This document shows positions 38,169 to 48,956 of a DNA stretch of 64,000 nucleotides, in pieces. The first letter of the stretch is position 1, and each line of letters starts with the position of its first letter. Position numbers and translations under genes: made by a program. Under the pieces are notes generated by a model. It ran no database searches. It was not told where the DNA came from and was given only the letters and a program-made list of their open reading frames with translations. Source of the DNA: Herbaspirillum sp. (GTDB taxonomy: Bacteria; Pseudomonadota; Gammaproteobacteria; Burkholderiales; Burkholderiaceae_D); the NCBI GenBank assembly GCA_028292625.1, contig JAQGLY010000031.1, positions 1-64,000 of the forward strand, read 5' to 3'.

Positions 38169-38480
38169 ATGACTTTATCCAAACGTATCGCTACCCTGTT
38201 TTTTGCCGGCATGATGCTCTCACTGGTCGGATGCGCGTCCACCTCCCACCATGAAGGCACCGGTGAGTATATCGACGATTCCGTAATCACGACCAAAGTC
38301 AAGGCTGCCATCGTCGGCGAGAAGACCTTGAAAGCGACCCAAATCAATGTCGAAACCTACAAGGGCACCGTGCAATTGAGCGGCTTCGTCGACTCCAGCG
38401 CGTCTGCGGCCAAGGCCGCCGAAGTGGCGCGCAGCGTCAAGGGCGTGCAAGCCGTCAAGAACGATCTGCGCCTGAGGTAG
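38169..38480 (+). CDS. BON-domain lipoprotein
   Basis: The 103-residue precursor has a lipoprotein signal peptide with Cys22 in the lipobox LVGC. One BON domain covers about 38-103 (DDSVITTKVKAAIVGE, VQLSGFVDSSASAAKAAEVA, VKGVQAVKNDLRLR). BON proteins such as OsmY and DolP bind membranes or respond to osmotic and envelope stress. TAGGAG stands 7 nt before the ATG. It is a single gene with its own terminator and a palindrome upstream. Confidence 0.9.
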   Translation: MTLSKRIATLFFAGMMLSLVGCASTSHHEGTGEYIDDSVITTKVKAAIVGEKTLKATQINVETYKGTVQLSGFVDSSASAAKAAEVARSVKGVQAVKNDLRLR

Positions 38481-38564
38481 TAGCTGCGGTAGCAGGCGGA
38501 CCGGATTGCACTGTAGCCGTCCGTGGGCGGTGTGTCCGGTTTGATGCCAGCAAAACGATGTAAG

Positions 38565-38592
38565 GCCGTTGCGCAAGCAGCGGCTTTTTTTT
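38565..38592 (+). terminator. intrinsic terminator after the BON gene
   Basis: GCCGTTG (38565-38571) pairs with CAGCGGC (38578-38584, one G-T pair), then eight T. Confidence 0.8.
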
Positions 38593-38682
38593 GCGTGCGC
38601 CCATCGCGCTTTCGACGCATTCCCATTCCTGAAGCAGTGTGGAAGGTCGCCGCTCAAGTGCTCCGGGCAAGCCGCATCGCGG

Positions 38683-38688
38683 TATAAT
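38683..38688 (+). promoter_or_regulatory. -10 box for purL
   Basis: A perfect TATAAT lies about 100 nt before the purL ATG, with a weak -35. With the preceding terminator it accounts for the 307-bp gap 38481-38787. Confidence 0.5.
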
Positions 38689-38787
38689 CCGGCTTCGTTG
38701 CAAACCCTCGCCAAGCGCGGCTTTGTAATCCGTATTGTGCAAGCTTCCGATTTAACCGCAGCGTGCTGCATCGACTCCCTTCTCGCC

Positions 38788-41700
38788 ATGTTGATTTTGC
38801 CGGGCTCCAACGCTCTTTCCGCTTTCCGTACCCAAGGTTTGTTGTCTCAATTGCAAGCAGTCGACGCCGCGATCGTCGGCGTCACGGGGCGGTTTTACCA
38901 CTTTGTCGATACCATCGCCGCCTTATCCGGCGCCGACACGGCGCGGTTGAACGGACTGCTGACCTACGGCGACGTCTTCAACGGCAGCGAAGAGGGTGAC
39001 GATTTCATCGTGATCCCGCGTTTCGGCACCATTTCGCCGTGGGCCAGCAAGGCCACCGATATCGCGCATAACTGCGGCCTGGCGCAGATCAAGCGCATCG
39101 AGCGCGGCATCTGGTATCGGGTGCAGGTGAAATCCGGCCTGCTGGGGGGCGCGCGCCGCCTGTCCGACGACGACCTTGCGACGGTGGCCTCGCTGCTGCA
39201 CGACAGAATGACCGAAAACGTATTGCGCAGCACGGCGCAGGCGGCCGGCATGTTCGACGAACTGGAGGCCAAACCGCTGGCCTCCATCGACTTGCTGAGC
39301 GGCGGCAAGGCGGCGCTGGCGCAGGCCAATATCGAACTCGGCCTGGCCCTTTCCGATGACGAAATCGATTATCTGGCGGATGCCTTCACCCGCGCCGGAC
39401 GCAATCCCACCGACGTCGAACTGATGATGTTCGCCCAGGCCAACAGCGAACACTGCCGCCACAAGATCTTCAACGCCGACTGGACCATCGACGGCGCGGC
39501 GCAGGACAAATCGCTGTTTGCGATGATCAAGAATACGCATCGGTTGGCGCCGCGCGGCACGGTGGTGGCCTACAGCGACAATTCGTCGGTTATCGAAGGC
39601 GCGGCCGTGAATCGCTTTTATACGCGGGGCGCGGCGTCGGGTCATGAATACCGCGTATCGGAAGAATTGACGCATATTCTGATGAAGGTCGAGACGCATA
39701 ACCATCCGACCGCGATTTCCCCGTTTCCGGGCGCCTCCACCGGCGCCGGCGGCGAAATCCGCGACGAAGGCGCGACCGGCCGCGGCGCCAAGCCGAAGGC
39801 CGGACTGGCTGGCTTCAGCGTTTCCAACCTGCATTTGCCGCAGGCGCCGCAACCGTGGGAAACCACGCAGGACGTGACGCAGCCGCTGGCGCAACGGGGC
39901 GCGGCCGCGACCGCATCCGGTGCGCAGACCGCCTACGGCAAGCCCGACCGCATCGCTTCGCCGTTGCGGATCATGATCGACGGTCCGCTCGGCGGCGCCG
40001 CGTTCAACAATGAATTCGGCCGCCCCAATCTGGGCGGTTATTTCCGCGCCTACGAACAAAACGTCGGCGGCAACGTGCAGGGCTATCACAAGCCGATCAT
40101 GATCGCAGGCGGCCTTGGCAGCATTTCCGCCGCGCATACCTCCAAACATGCGCTGCCGGCCGGCAGTCTGCTGATTCAGCTCGGCGGTCCCGGTATGCGC
40201 ATCGGCATGGGCGGCAGCGCGGCATCGTCGATGGCGACCGGCGCCAATACCGCCGATCTGGATTTCGATTCGGTGCAGCGCGGCAATCCGGAAATGGAGC
40301 GCCGCGCGCAGGAAGTCATCAACGCTTGCTGGGCGATGGCCGACGACAATCCGATTCTGTCGATCCACGACGTCGGCGCCGGCGGTCTGTCGAACGCTTT
40401 TCCCGAAATCACCAACGATGCCAAGCGCGGCGCGATTTTCGATCTGCGCCGGATTCCGCTGGAAGAATCGGGCATGGCGCCGAAGGAAATCTGGAGCAAT
40501 GAATCGCAGGAGCGCTATGTGCTGGCGATCGCGCCGGACAATCTGGCACTGTTCGAAAGCATCTGCCGTCGCGAACGCAGCCCGTTCGCCGTGGTCGGCA
40601 CCGCCACCGAGGCGCGCCAGCTGCAATTGATCGATGCGGCGCACGACAACATGCCGGTCGATATGCCGATGGAGGTGCTGCTCGGCAAACCGCCCAAAAT
40701 GCATCGCGACGTGCGGCACGTGCGGCACGACTTTCCGGCGCTCGATCTGACCGGCGTCGAATTGGCCGAAGCGGCGCAGCGCGTATTGCGCCAGCCGACC
40801 GTCGGCGATAAATCCTTTCTGATCACCATCGGCGACCGTTTCGTCGGCGCGATGACCGCGCGCGATCAAATGGTCGGCCCATGGCAGGTGCCGGTAGCCG
40901 ATTGCGCCGTCACCACGATGAGTTTCGACGGTTATCTGGGCGAAGCGATGGCGATGGGCGAACGCACGCCGCTGGCGGTGATCGATGCCGCCGCATCCGG
41001 CCGCATGGCCGTCGGCGAGGCGCTGACCAATATCGCGGCGGCGCGGATCGCCGATATCTCCGACATCAAACTGTCGGCCAACTGGATGGCCGCCTGCGGT
41101 CAGCCGGGCCAGGATGCGGCGCTGTTCGATACCGTCAAGGCCGTCGGCATGGACTTGTGTCCGGCGCTGGGCATCAGCATCCCGGTAGGCAAGGACTCGC
41201 TGTCGATGCGCACCACCTGGAACGACGATGGCGTCGCCAAGGCGGTGACTTCGCCGGTATCCCTGATCGTGTCGGCGTTTGCGCCGGTAGCCGATGTGCG
41301 CTCCACGCTGACGCCGCAAATCCGCACCGATGCCGGCGACAGCGTACTGATCGTCATCGATCTGGGCCGCGGAAAAAACCGCATGGGCGCATCGATACTG
41401 GCGCAGGTGATGCAGCAGCTCGGCGATCGCGCGCCGGACGTCGACAGCGCCGACGACCTGAAAGGTTTTTTCCAGGCAATCCAGCGTTTGAACGGCGACG
41501 GCAAATTGCTGGCGTATCACGATCGTTCCGACGGCGGCCTGTTTGCCACGCTATGCGAAATGGCGTTTGCCGGCCGCGCCGGCCTGTCGCTGAATCTGGA
41601 TATCCTGACCATGGACAACGGTCACGGCGCCGATTGGGGCGACGCCAAGAACTGGACCGCACAGGTGTCGGAACGCCGCAACGAAGCGACGCTGGCGGCC

Positions 41701-42819
41701 TTGTTCAACGAAGAGCTGGGCGCGGTGATCCAGGTGCGCGCCGACGAAAAATCGGACGTGATGAACGTGCTGCGCGAATATAATCTGGGCGCCTGCAGCC
41801 ACATCATCGGCAAACCGAACAGCCGCGACGTGATCGAATTCGCGCGCGACACCAAAACCGTCTACAGCCAGCCGCGCACCGCGCTGCAGCGTCTGTGGAG
41901 CGAGACCGGCTGGCGCATCGCCAGGCTGCGCGACAACCCGGCCTGCGCCGATGCCGAATTCGATCGCATCCTCGATGCGCAGGATCCCGGATTGACGCAA
42001 ACCCTGAGCTTCGATGCGCAGCAGGATATCGCCGCGCCGTTCATCAACCGCGGCGCGCGTCCGCGCGTGGCGATTCTGCGCGAGCAGGGCGTCAATTCGC
42101 ATGTGGAAACGGCGTATGCGATGCATAAGGCCGGTTTCAGCGCGGTCGACGTGCACATGAGCGATCTGATCGCGGGACGCGCCCGGTTGGACGATTTCAA
42201 GGGCATGATCGCGGTCGGCGGCTTTTCGTACGGCGACGTGCTGGGGGCGGGCGAGGGCTGGGCCAAAACCATCCTGTTCAACGAGGCCATGCGGCAACAG
42301 TTTGCCGGCTTCTTCGAACGCAGCGATACGTTTTCGCTGGGGATCTGCAACGGATGCCAGATGTTGAGCAATTTGAAATCCATTATCCCGGGCGCGCAGG
42401 CGTGGCCGAAATTCACGCGCAACAAATCCGAGCAGTTCGAAGCCCGTTTCGTGATGGTCGAAGTGATGGATTCGCCGTCGATTTTCATGCAGGGCATGGC
42501 CGGCACGAAAGCGCCGGTGGTGGTGGCGCATGGCGAAGGCTATGCCGATTTTTCGCAGACGGGCGATCGCGCGCAAGCGCTGATGGCAATGCGTTATATC
42601 GATAACCGCGGCGCGGCGACCGAAGCCTATCCGTTCAATCCGAACGGTTCACCCGGCGGCTTGACTGCGGTGACCACGCCGGACGGCCGCTGTACCGCGC
42701 TGATGCCGCATGGCGAACGGGTTTTCCGCACGGTTCTGCAATCATGGCATCCGGCCGGCGCCGGCGAGGATGCGCCGTGGATGCGCATGTTCCGTAATGC
42801 ACGGCAATGGGTAGCGTAA
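38788..42819 (+). CDS. purL: phosphoribosylformylglycinamidine synthase
   Basis: PurL converts FGAR, glutamine and ATP to FGAM in purine synthesis. The 1343-residue single-chain form has an N-terminal PurS-like domain, two AIR-synthase-like halves ([35 protein letters not shown]) and a C-terminal glutaminase with the nucleophile Cys1187 in SLGICNGCQ and the motif HGEG near the end. ATG 38788 starts the conserved [11 protein letters not shown]; the frame is open from 38569, but that part lies in the terminator and promoter region. Confidence 0.98.
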   Translation: MLILPGSNALSAFRTQGLLSQLQAVDAAIVGVTGRFYHFVDTIAALSGADTARLNGLLTYGDVFNGSEEGDDFIVIPRFGTISPWASKATDIAHNCGLAQIKRIERGIWYRVQVKSGLLGGARRLSDDDLATVASLLHDRMTENVLRSTAQAAGMFDELEAKPLASIDLLSGGKAALAQANIELGLALSDDEIDYLADAFTRAGRNPTDVELMMFAQANSEHCRHKIFNADWTIDGAAQDKSLFAMIKNTHRLAPRGTVVAYSDNSSVIEGAAVNRFYTRGAASGHEYRVSEELTHILMKVETHNHPTAISPFPGASTGAGGEIRDEGATGRGAKPKAGLAGFSVSNLHLPQAPQPWETTQDVTQPLAQRGAAATASGAQTAYGKPDRIASPLRIMIDGPLGGAAFNNEFGRPNLGGYFRAYEQNVGGNVQGYHKPIMIAGGLGSISAAHTSKHALPAGSLLIQLGGPGMRIGMGGSAASSMATGANTADLDFDSVQRGNPEMERRAQEVINACWAMADDNPILSIHDVGAGGLSNAFPEITNDAKRGAIFDLRRIPLEESGMAPKEIWSNESQERYVLAIAPDNLALFESICRRERSPFAVVGTATEARQLQLIDAAHDNMPVDMPMEVLLGKPPKMHRDVRHVRHDFPALDLTGVELAEAAQRVLRQPTVGDKSFLITIGDRFVGAMTARDQMVGPWQVPVADCAVTTMSFDGYLGEAMAMGERTPLAVIDAAASGRMAVGEALTNIAAARIADISDIKLSANWMAACGQPGQDAALFDTVKAVGMDLCPALGISIPVGKDSLSMRTTWNDDGVAKAVTSPVSLIVSAFAPVADVRSTLTPQIRTDAGDSVLIVIDLGRGKNRMGASILAQVMQQLGDRAPDVDSADDLKGFFQAIQRLNGDGKLLAYHDRSDGGLFATLCEMAFAGRAGLSLNLDILTMDNGHGADWGDAKNWTAQVSERRNEATLAALFNEELGAVIQVRADEKSDVMNVLREYNLGACSHIIGKPNSRDVIEFARDTKTVYSQPRTALQRLWSETGWRIARLRDNPACADAEFDRILDAQDPGLTQTLSFDAQQDIAAPFINRGARPRVAILREQGVNSHVETAYAMHKAGFSAVDVHMSDLIAGRARLDDFKGMIAVGGFSYGDVLGAGEGWAKTILFNEAMRQQFAGFFERSDTFSLGICNGCQMLSNLKSIIPGAQAWPKFTRNKSEQFEARFVMVEVMDSPSIFMQGMAGTKAPVVVAHGEGYADFSQTGDRAQALMAMRYIDNRGAATEAYPFNPNGSPGGLTAVTTPDGRCTALMPHGERVFRTVLQSWHPAGAGEDAPWMRMFRNARQWVA

Positions 42820-42850
42820 CAACCCCGTCGGTCGGATACGGAGCGCCATG

Positions 42851-42889
42851 AAAAAAGCCGTTCAGCAGAATATGCTGAACGGCTTTTTT
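42851..42889. terminator. bidirectional terminator between purL and the parvulin gene
   Basis: AAAAAAGCCGTTCAGCA and TGCTGAACGGCTTTTTT form a near-perfect 17-bp inverted repeat around GAATA. Confidence 0.93.
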
Positions 42890-42909
42890 GTAGTCGACGA
42901 TCCGATGGC

Positions 42910-43698
42910 TTACTGGATCTTCGCTTTCTTGCGCAATTCTTCCTGATACGCCTGCAGCTTGCGTTGTTGCAGGGCTTCGGTGATTTGCGGTTTCACTTCT
43001 TCCAGTGTCGGCACCTTGGCCGGACGGACATCGTCCAGACGGATCACGTGATAGCCGAATTGCGTCTTGACCGGGGTTTGGGTGATTTCACCTTTTTTCA
43101 GAGCCACCATCGCGTCCGAGAACGGCTTGACGAACGAGGCAGGCGTCGCCCAGTCCAGATCGCCGCCGTTGGCTGCCGAGCCAGGGTCCTTCGATTGCTT
43201 GGCCAGATCTTCGAACTTGGTGCCGGCATTGAGCTTGGCGATGATGGATTTGGCCAGGTCTTCATTGTCGACCAGGATGTGGCGGACGTGATATTCCTTG
43301 TCGCCGGCCTGGGCGCGGAATTTGTCGTATTCGGCCTTGATGTCGTCATCCGAAATCGGATGCTTCTTGACGAAATCGCCGATCAGCGAGCGAATCACGA
43401 TCGATTGACGCGCCAGTTCCAGTTGGGCTTTGACATCGGCGCTGTTGTTCAGACCCTGCTTGTCCGCTTCCTGCATCAGGATTTCGCGATTGATCAGCTC
43501 ATCCTTGACCGCGCTGCGCAATTGCGGCGTGTCGGCCTGGCCTTGCGACGCCAATTGCTTGACCATGACATCGGCGCGCGACGAAGGGATAGGCTTGCCG
43601 TTGACGACAGCGATATTCTGCGCCATTGCGGGTATGGCGGTGATTGCTATCAGAGCAAACAAGGGCGCAACCAGCGCTTTAGCAGGTTTAAATGTCAT
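42910..43698 (-). CDS. periplasmic parvulin-type peptidyl-prolyl isomerase
   Basis: The 262-residue precursor has a signal peptide ending AMA-Q. A SurA-like N-terminal helical domain (about 27-135) follows, with INREILMQEADKQGL. A parvulin domain covers about 140-235 (YHVRHILVDNED, GGDLDWATPASFVKPFSDAM, FGYHVIRLDDVRP) and a basic C-terminal helix ends the protein. It should assist folding of exported proteins. AGGA precedes the ATG. It is the last gene of the minus-strand group that begins at selO, 89 bp behind bolA. Confidence 0.92.
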   Translation of the reverse strand: MTFKPAKALVAPLFALIAITAIPAMAQNIAVVNGKPIPSSRADVMVKQLASQGQADTPQLRSAVKDELINREILMQEADKQGLNNSADVKAQLELARQSIVIRSLIGDFVKKHPISDDDIKAEYDKFRAQAGDKEYHVRHILVDNEDLAKSIIAKLNAGTKFEDLAKQSKDPGSAANGGDLDWATPASFVKPFSDAMVALKKGEITQTPVKTQFGYHVIRLDDVRPAKVPTLEEVKPQITEALQQRKLQAYQEELRKKAKIQ

Positions 43699-43787
43699 TA
43701 TTCGATCCTAATAGAAAGGTGGGAAATATAAAGGGGGAGCAATGGCAAATGGAAACGAGAGATAAGAGATAAGAAATTAATCAATGC

Positions 43788-44084
43788 TTAATTCGCTTGT
43801 TCAGCTTGTTCAGACGGAGTCAGAGCGACAATCGCCAGCGCATGAATATCATGCTGCATCATATCGTGCAGACAATCATACACCAGACGGTGCCGGGACA
43901 AGCGGTTTTTACCTTCGAAAACATGCGAAACCAGCTTAATGCGATAGTGTCCGCCGCCTGAAGCGGCGCCCGCGTGACCGGCATGTTGCGCCGATTCGTC
44001 GGCTATCTGGCACAGCAGCGGCGCGAACGTCTCGGTCAGGCGTCGTTCCATCGTGGCAATACGGGATTGCTGCGGTGCGCTCAT
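43788..44084 (-). CDS. BolA family protein
   Basis: The 98-residue protein has the BolA fold motifs: [16 protein letters not shown], the DESAQHAGH region, [20 protein letters not shown] and the C-terminal [11 protein letters not shown]. BolA proteins work with monothiol glutaredoxins in iron-sulfur handling and affect cell shape. I start at ATG 44084, which overlaps the yciB stop as ATGA; the frame is open to 44180 inside yciB. A Gly/Ala-rich insert follows the HAGH motif. Confidence 0.9.
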   Translation of the reverse strand: MSAPQQSRIATMERRLTETFAPLLCQIADESAQHAGHAGAASGGGHYRIKLVSHVFEGKNRLSRHRLVYDCLHDMMQHDIHALAIVALTPSEQAEQAN

Positions 44085-44701
44085 TCCGTTTCCTTCACGT
44101 ATTTGGACAGCAGCAGGCTTTGTCCGACGATGAAGGCAAACATCAGGCCCATGCCGCCGAACATCTTGAACGTAACCCATTGATCGGTAGTGAAATTGAA
44201 GGCGACGTAGAGATTAAGTAGGCCCATTCCGATAAAAAACATGATCCATGCCACACCCACGCGCGCCCATAGCTGGTCCGGCAGCGCAAGCTGCTTTTCC
44301 ATCATCACGCGGATCAGATTCTTGTGCATGAAAAATTGGCTGATCAGCAATGCGGCGGCAAAACACCAGTACAAGACCGTAGGTTTCCACTTTATAAATG
44401 TTTCATCGTGGAAATAAATCGTCGCGCCGCCGAAAACAGTAATGATCGCCAGCGAAATCCACAGCATGGCGTCCACTTTGTGCCGGCGCGCCAGCAGATA
44501 GCCGATTTGACACAGCGTGGCGACGATCGCCACCGCGGTCGCCAGCAGAATGGGTGCCTGGTCCGGCGCGATGGCGCCGCCCGATACGATGCCGGACAGA
44601 TAATGCGAAACCAGGTCCTGCGCAGTGGAAACATGGCCTTCGGCCCACTTGAAGACGCCGAAAAACAGCAGAACCGGAAACAGATCGAACAAAAATTTCA
44701 T
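44081..44701 (-). CDS. yciB: inner membrane septation protein YciB/IspZ
   Basis: The 206-residue polytopic protein begins [19 protein letters not shown], the invariant family start, and has five to six hydrophobic helices, with [19 protein letters not shown] in the middle. YciB is an inner-membrane protein linked to septation and envelope integrity. The longer frame to 44866 overlaps msrB and is rejected. It lies 29 bp behind msrB and overlaps bolA by 4 bp. Confidence 0.95.
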   Translation of the reverse strand: MKFLFDLFPVLLFFGVFKWAEGHVSTAQDLVSHYLSGIVSGGAIAPDQAPILLATAVAIVATLCQIGYLLARRHKVDAMLWISLAIITVFGGATIYFHDETFIKWKPTVLYWCFAAALLISQFFMHKNLIRVMMEKQLALPDQLWARVGVAWIMFFIGMGLLNLYVAFNFTTDQWVTFKMFGGMGLMFAFIVGQSLLLSKYVKETE

Positions 44702-44730
44702 GATGACTAGTCGTTTCTCATTAAGGTGAA

Positions 44731-45174
44731 TCAGCTTTGCTCGTCGGACTCCGCATCGTTTTGCGGCGTAAAACGCAGCGACGCCGAGTTGATGCAATAA
44801 CGCAAACCGGTGGGCGGCGGCCCGTCGGGAAATACATGTCCCAGATGCGCATCGCACACATTGCAAATGATTTCGGTACGCATCATGCCATAAGTGCGGT
44901 CGGTTTTCTCGCGTACGTTATCCGCGTTCAGTGCCTTGAAATAACTCGGCCAGCCGCAACCGGAGTCGAATTTGGCATCCGACGCAAATAACGGCGTATT
45001 GCAGCATACGCAGGTATAGATGCCGGCTTCGTGATGATCCCAGTAACGCCCGGTAAAGGCGTGTTCGGTGGCGGCATGGCGGGTCACCCGATATTCCATA
45101 TCGTCGAGCTGGGCGCGCCATTCGTCGTCGGTTTTTTCGACTTTGACGGGCGGGGTCTGATGGGGGGTGTTCAT
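44731..45174 (-). CDS. msrB: peptide-methionine (R)-S-oxide reductase
   Basis: MsrB repairs methionine-R-sulfoxide in proteins. The 147-residue protein has two zinc CxxC pairs ([11 protein letters not shown] and [11 protein letters not shown]), the motif [11 protein letters not shown] and the catalytic Cys in [11 protein letters not shown]. There is no signal peptide, so it is cytosolic. It stands 24 bp behind selO, a kinase-like enzyme linked to redox control, which makes a shared oxidative-stress role plausible. Confidence 0.97.
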   Translation of the reverse strand: MNTPHQTPPVKVEKTDDEWRAQLDDMEYRVTRHAATEHAFTGRYWDHHEAGIYTCVCCNTPLFASDAKFDSGCGWPSYFKALNADNVREKTDRTYGMMRTEIICNVCDAHLGHVFPDGPPPTGLRYCINSASLRFTPQNDAESDEQS

Positions 45175-45198
45175 GTATCGGCTCCTGTAAGAATCGTG

Positions 45199-46731
45199 TC
45201 AGGAAGAGCAGCTTACTTCCAGATGGCTGGCCCAGTCGGGTGGCAGCGCGGCGTAGCGTTCGGCGTCCGGCTGTTCATCGAACGGACGCTGCAATACCTG
45301 CCGCAGGCGCTCGATTTCCGAGAAATCGCCGGCTTGCGCCTGATCGATGGCGACCTGCGCCAGATAATTTCTAAGTACATATTTTGGGTTGATCGCATGC
45401 ATTGCAAGCCGGCGCGCGGCATCATCGGCAGGCGCGGTCTGTCCTTCCGCCCGCAAGCGCTGGCGATAGCGCCCGGCCCAGGCGTCGAAGGCGGCGCGGT
45501 TCATGAACATGTCGCGCAGCCGCGCGTGGCCGCCGGGCTCGTCCGGCTGTCCTGTGGGAAGGTCGCCGAGGCCCCGGAAAAACTGCGTGAAGTCGACGCC
45601 TGGCAGAATCGCGAACAGCGCGTCGATCAGCGCCGCATCGTCCGCCTGCGTCGTGCGCAAGCCCAGTTTGGCGTGCATCAATGCCGCCATCTTGGCGTCG
45701 TAAGCCGGCTGGTAGGCGGCCAGCGCCGCATGGGTGCGGTCGGCGTCGCCGATCAGCGGCAGCAGCGCCTGGCCGAGCGCATAGCAATTCCATTCGCCGA
45801 TTTTCGGCTGGTTGTTGTACGCGTAACGGCCCTGCTGGTCGGTGTGGTTGCAGATATGGCGGGCATCGAATGCCTCCATGAAGCCGAACGGGCCGTAATC
45901 CAGCGTCAGGCCGAGAATGGACATATTGTCGGTATTGAGCACGCCGTGCATGAAACCGACCGCCTGCCACTGCGCCACCATCTCGGCGGTGCGGCGCGCG
46001 ACTTCGGCCAGCAGCGCCTGGTACGGATTTTCGGCAGCGCGCAGCGCCGGGTAGAATTGATCGATCACGGTGTCGGCCAGAATTTTCAGGGTGCCGTGCT
46101 GGCCGTTGTAATACCAGTGCTCGAACGAGCCGAAGCGGATAAAACTCGGCGCCATGCGGGTGACGACGGCGGCGGTTTCCGGCGTTTCGCGCATGACCCG
46201 CGCGTTGGAGCCGACAATCGCCAGCGCCCGCGTGGTGGGAATGCCTAGCGCGGCCATGGCTTCCGAGCACAGGAATTCCCGGATCGACGAACGCAGTACC
46301 GCGCGGCCGTCGCCCATGCGCGAATAGGGCGTGGCGCCGGCGCCTTTGAGCTGCAATTCCATTCTGCCGCCTTGCACGGCGGCGGCGACGTCGCCCAGCA
46401 TGATGGCGCGACCGTCGCCGAGCTGACCTGCCCATACACCGAATTGATGGCCCGAATACACCGCGGCCAGCGGTTTCGACGCCGGCAGGACGCGATTGCC
46501 GACCAGCACGTCGACCATGCCGTTGTCAGCCAGCGCATGCGGCGGCATATCGATCAGGGCCGCCGCCGGTGCGCTGAACGCCACCGGATAAGGCGCCGGC
46601 AGGGGCGTCGGCATCAGCTGCGTGAAAAAGACGGGCGGCAGGTCGGCGAAACGATTGCCTAAGCGCGCATCAAAATCCGCGGCTAAATCCGGCTCGGTGG
46701 CGGCGATCTCGGCGGTGTCGGCACATTGCAT
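45199..46731 (-). CDS. selO: protein adenylyltransferase SelO (YdiU/UPF0061)
   Basis: SelO is a pseudokinase-fold enzyme that transfers AMP to proteins involved in redox homeostasis. The 510-residue protein contains [19 protein letters not shown] near the N-terminus, the [20 protein letters not shown] loop, and [20 protein letters not shown] with the metal-binding Asn/Asp residues. I start at ATG 46731, which has AAAGGA 7-8 nt upstream; the frame is open to 47052 but that part is Arg-rich and outside the family. It heads the group selO-msrB-yciB-bolA-parvulin. Confidence 0.95.
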   Translation of the reverse strand: MQCADTAEIAATEPDLAADFDARLGNRFADLPPVFFTQLMPTPLPAPYPVAFSAPAAALIDMPPHALADNGMVDVLVGNRVLPASKPLAAVYSGHQFGVWAGQLGDGRAIMLGDVAAAVQGGRMELQLKGAGATPYSRMGDGRAVLRSSIREFLCSEAMAALGIPTTRALAIVGSNARVMRETPETAAVVTRMAPSFIRFGSFEHWYYNGQHGTLKILADTVIDQFYPALRAAENPYQALLAEVARRTAEMVAQWQAVGFMHGVLNTDNMSILGLTLDYGPFGFMEAFDARHICNHTDQQGRYAYNNQPKIGEWNCYALGQALLPLIGDADRTHAALAAYQPAYDAKMAALMHAKLGLRTTQADDAALIDALFAILPGVDFTQFFRGLGDLPTGQPDEPGGHARLRDMFMNRAAFDAWAGRYRQRLRAEGQTAPADDAARRLAMHAINPKYVLRNYLAQVAIDQAQAGDFSEIERLRQVLQRPFDEQPDAERYAALPPDWASHLEVSCSS

Positions 46732-47071
46732 GAAAAGATCCTTTGAAAAACGGCGTCGACGCATACGCATACTGCGCGAATAGCGGGATCGCAGAAATTC
46801 AGTCACCGCGCCGACTCTGAAAAACGTATTTTGACAGAGATACGGATATCTTATGGGATTGCACGTTTTCTTCGGCGCGCCGCGGTGCTGCTCTGCAGCA
46901 TTTTTCGCATTGTCGTACAATAGCGCGTTCAACAGCGCAATTTCCGCCTTTCCGCGATCCGTTCGCAGTTCTGCGCGCAGAATGTAAAGGCTTCTTTCGG
47001 GGCCGATACCGTTAGCGATCTTTTTAGCGGCGCTTTTACCGGCACCGATCAACGATTTCCACTGAATTCAA
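46732..47071. other. 340-bp divergent intergenic region selO / SBF transporter
   Basis: A TTGACA (46831-46836, plus) has no good -10 at the right distance, and a TACAAT (46916-46921, plus) lacks a -35. I see no gene, repeat or operator that I can defend here. Confidence 0.4.
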
Positions 47072-48079
47072 ATGGCGCGTTTCCGTTTTTTGCCCGATAG
47101 CATGAGCATGATGTTGCTTACCGTCCTGGTGGCGGCGAGTTTTTTTCCCGCAACCGGCAGCATTGCCGTCGATCTCAATTCGGTGACCGTCCTGATGATC
47201 GGCCTGCTGTTTTTCCTGCACGGTGCGCGGCTGTCGCGCGCGGCGTTGATGGCCGGGGCGACGCACTGGCGTCTGCATCTGGCGGTGCTGTGCTGTACTT
47301 TCGTCATGTTTCCATTGATGGGACTGGTGCTCAAGCCGGCATTGCTGAAGGTGCTGACGCCGGAACTGTACGTGGGCATCCTGTTTCTTTGCACGCTGCC
47401 TTCCACCGTGCAATCGTCGATCGCATTTACCTCGGCCGCGCGCGGCAACGTGCCGGCCGCGATCTGCAGCGCATCGGCCTCCAATCTGCTCGGTATTTTC
47501 GTGACGCCGGTGCTGGTCGGCCTGATGGTGATTTCGTCGGCCGGCAGCCAGGCATCGCCGGATGCTGTCCTGAAAATCATCTATCAATTGCTGCTGCCTT
47601 TCATCGCCGGACAAGTCTTGCGCCAATGGATAGGCGCTTGGGTCGACCGCAACAAGGGCCTGTTGAAAGTGGTCGATCAGGGTTCGATTTTGCTGGTGGT
47701 ATACGCCGCCTTCAGCGAAGCGGTGGAGCAGGGGCTGTGGCATCAATTGCCGCTGATCAAAATTCTGAGTCTGGTCACGGTGTGCGGCGCGATGCTGGCG
47801 TTGGTGATGGGCGGCATGTCGTGGCTCTGCCGGCGCATCGGATTCAGCAAGGAAGACGAAATCACGATCGTTTTTTGCGGCTCCAAAAAAAGCCTGGCGT
47901 TCGGTGTGGCGATGGCCAAGGTGCTGATGGCCGGCAGCGCCATCAGTATGATATTGTTGCCGATCATGCTGTTTCATCAAATTCAATTGCTGGTGTGCGC
48001 GATGATGGCCGGTCGCTATGCCAAGCGCAAGGAAATCGCCGTGCCGGGACTGACAGCGGCTGTCGAACTCAGATCCTGA
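47072..48079 (+). CDS. bile acid:sodium symporter family transporter (SBF-like, YfeH/RCH1 type)
   Basis: The 335-residue polytopic protein has about ten membrane helices beginning MARFRFLPDSMSMMLL. Family motifs are LLFFLHGARLSRAAL, LFLCTLPSTVQSSIAFTSAA and a conserved FCGSKKSLAFGVAMAK near helix 9. This SBF-like subfamily (YfeH) is poorly characterised; related RCH1 proteins affect calcium homeostasis in yeast. No operon partner is evident: selO diverges and a GNAT follows after 73 bp. Confidence 0.88.
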   Translation: MARFRFLPDSMSMMLLTVLVAASFFPATGSIAVDLNSVTVLMIGLLFFLHGARLSRAALMAGATHWRLHLAVLCCTFVMFPLMGLVLKPALLKVLTPELYVGILFLCTLPSTVQSSIAFTSAARGNVPAAICSASASNLLGIFVTPVLVGLMVISSAGSQASPDAVLKIIYQLLLPFIAGQVLRQWIGAWVDRNKGLLKVVDQGSILLVVYAAFSEAVEQGLWHQLPLIKILSLVTVCGAMLALVMGGMSWLCRRIGFSKEDEITIVFCGSKKSLAFGVAMAKVLMAGSAISMILLPIMLFHQIQLLVCAMMAGRYAKRKEIAVPGLTAAVELRS

Positions 48080-48152
48080 GTGCTGTCAGGGTTACGGCGA
48101 TCTAATCGTTAAGCGAATAAACAGATAAACAAATAAACAGGGACCTCCCGAC

Positions 48153-48737
48153 ATGCCGGCGCTGATCGAGATGAGAACCGAACGTCTGCGACTGCGGCAG
48201 TGGCGCGGCAGCGACCGGGAGCCGTTTGCGCAGCTCAACGCCGATCCCGTCGTGATGGAATTTTTCCCCCGCACGCTCAACCGCAAGGAAAGCGATACGA
48301 TTGCCGACCGGATGCAGGCGCTGATCGCCGCCAACGGCTGGGGCTTTTGGGCGGTCGAGTTGCTGGAGAGCGCGGCGTTCATCGGCGTGGTCGGCCTGAA
48401 CGCGCCGTCGTCGTCGCTGCCGTGCTGGCCTTGCATCGAGGTTGGATGGCGTCTGGCGCAGCCGTATTGGGGCAAAGGCTATGCGTGCGAGGCGGCCGGC
48501 GCATCGCTGCGGCTGGGGTTCGAGGTGCTGAATCTGACTGAAATCGTTTCTTTCACAGCGGTTGGCAATCTGCGTTCGCAGCGCGTGATGCACCGGCTGG
48601 GCATGCATCGGGACGATGAGGATTTCGAACATCCGGATGTGCCGGCCGGCCATGCGCTGCGGCTGCACGCGCTGTACCGATTGCCGCGCGAAGTATGGAA
48701 CGTGCAGGCCCCATCGCGTTATGTCGATTTACGTTGA
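48153..48737 (+). CDS. GNAT family N-acetyltransferase (RimJ/RimL-like)
   Basis: The 194-residue protein opens MPALIEMRTERLRLRQWRGS, followed by PFAQLNADPVVMEFFPRTL, typical of the RimJ/RimL group. WRLAQPYWGKGYACEAAGAS forms the acetyl-CoA loop, and RSQRVMHRLGMHRDDEDFEHP is the conserved end motif. The substrate is not readable; members acetylate ribosomal protein N-termini or small amines. Confidence 0.9.
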   Translation: MPALIEMRTERLRLRQWRGSDREPFAQLNADPVVMEFFPRTLNRKESDTIADRMQALIAANGWGFWAVELLESAAFIGVVGLNAPSSSLPCWPCIEVGWRLAQPYWGKGYACEAAGASLRLGFEVLNLTEIVSFTAVGNLRSQRVMHRLGMHRDDEDFEHPDVPAGHALRLHALYRLPREVWNVQAPSRYVDLR

Positions 48738-48785
48738 ATTGTTTCGTTTTCCACTATTCGGAACAGCGGAGCCAAGTCCTGGTGT

Positions 48786-48810
48786 ATTTACCTAATTACC
48801 CTAGGTAAAT
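48786..48810. promoter_or_regulatory. 25-bp palindromic operator upstream of the MFS exporter
   Basis: ATTTACCTA (48786-48794) and TAGGTAAAT (48802-48810) are a perfect 9-bp inverted repeat with a 7-nt spacer. A second short palindrome TTACGTAA follows. The A/T-rich block differs sharply from the GC-rich surroundings and lies about 150 bp before the MFS ATG. No regulator gene is adjacent. Confidence 0.6.
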
Positions 48811-48956
48811 TATTCATTTTTACGTAATAATTACACCGATCCAGTAGTATAGCCGCGCATGCCCGACAGCATGCCTGCATGCATTGCGGGCGTGTTGCTA
48901 TGGCGTTACGGTCCGTACGGGCGCGTCCGTCGTTTTTCTCTTTTTTCTATCGATTC

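Noticed and set aside
38923..41520. 865-codon open frame antisense to purL
   Set aside because: The complementary frame of a strongly conserved enzyme; low-complexity basic product without recognisable motifs.
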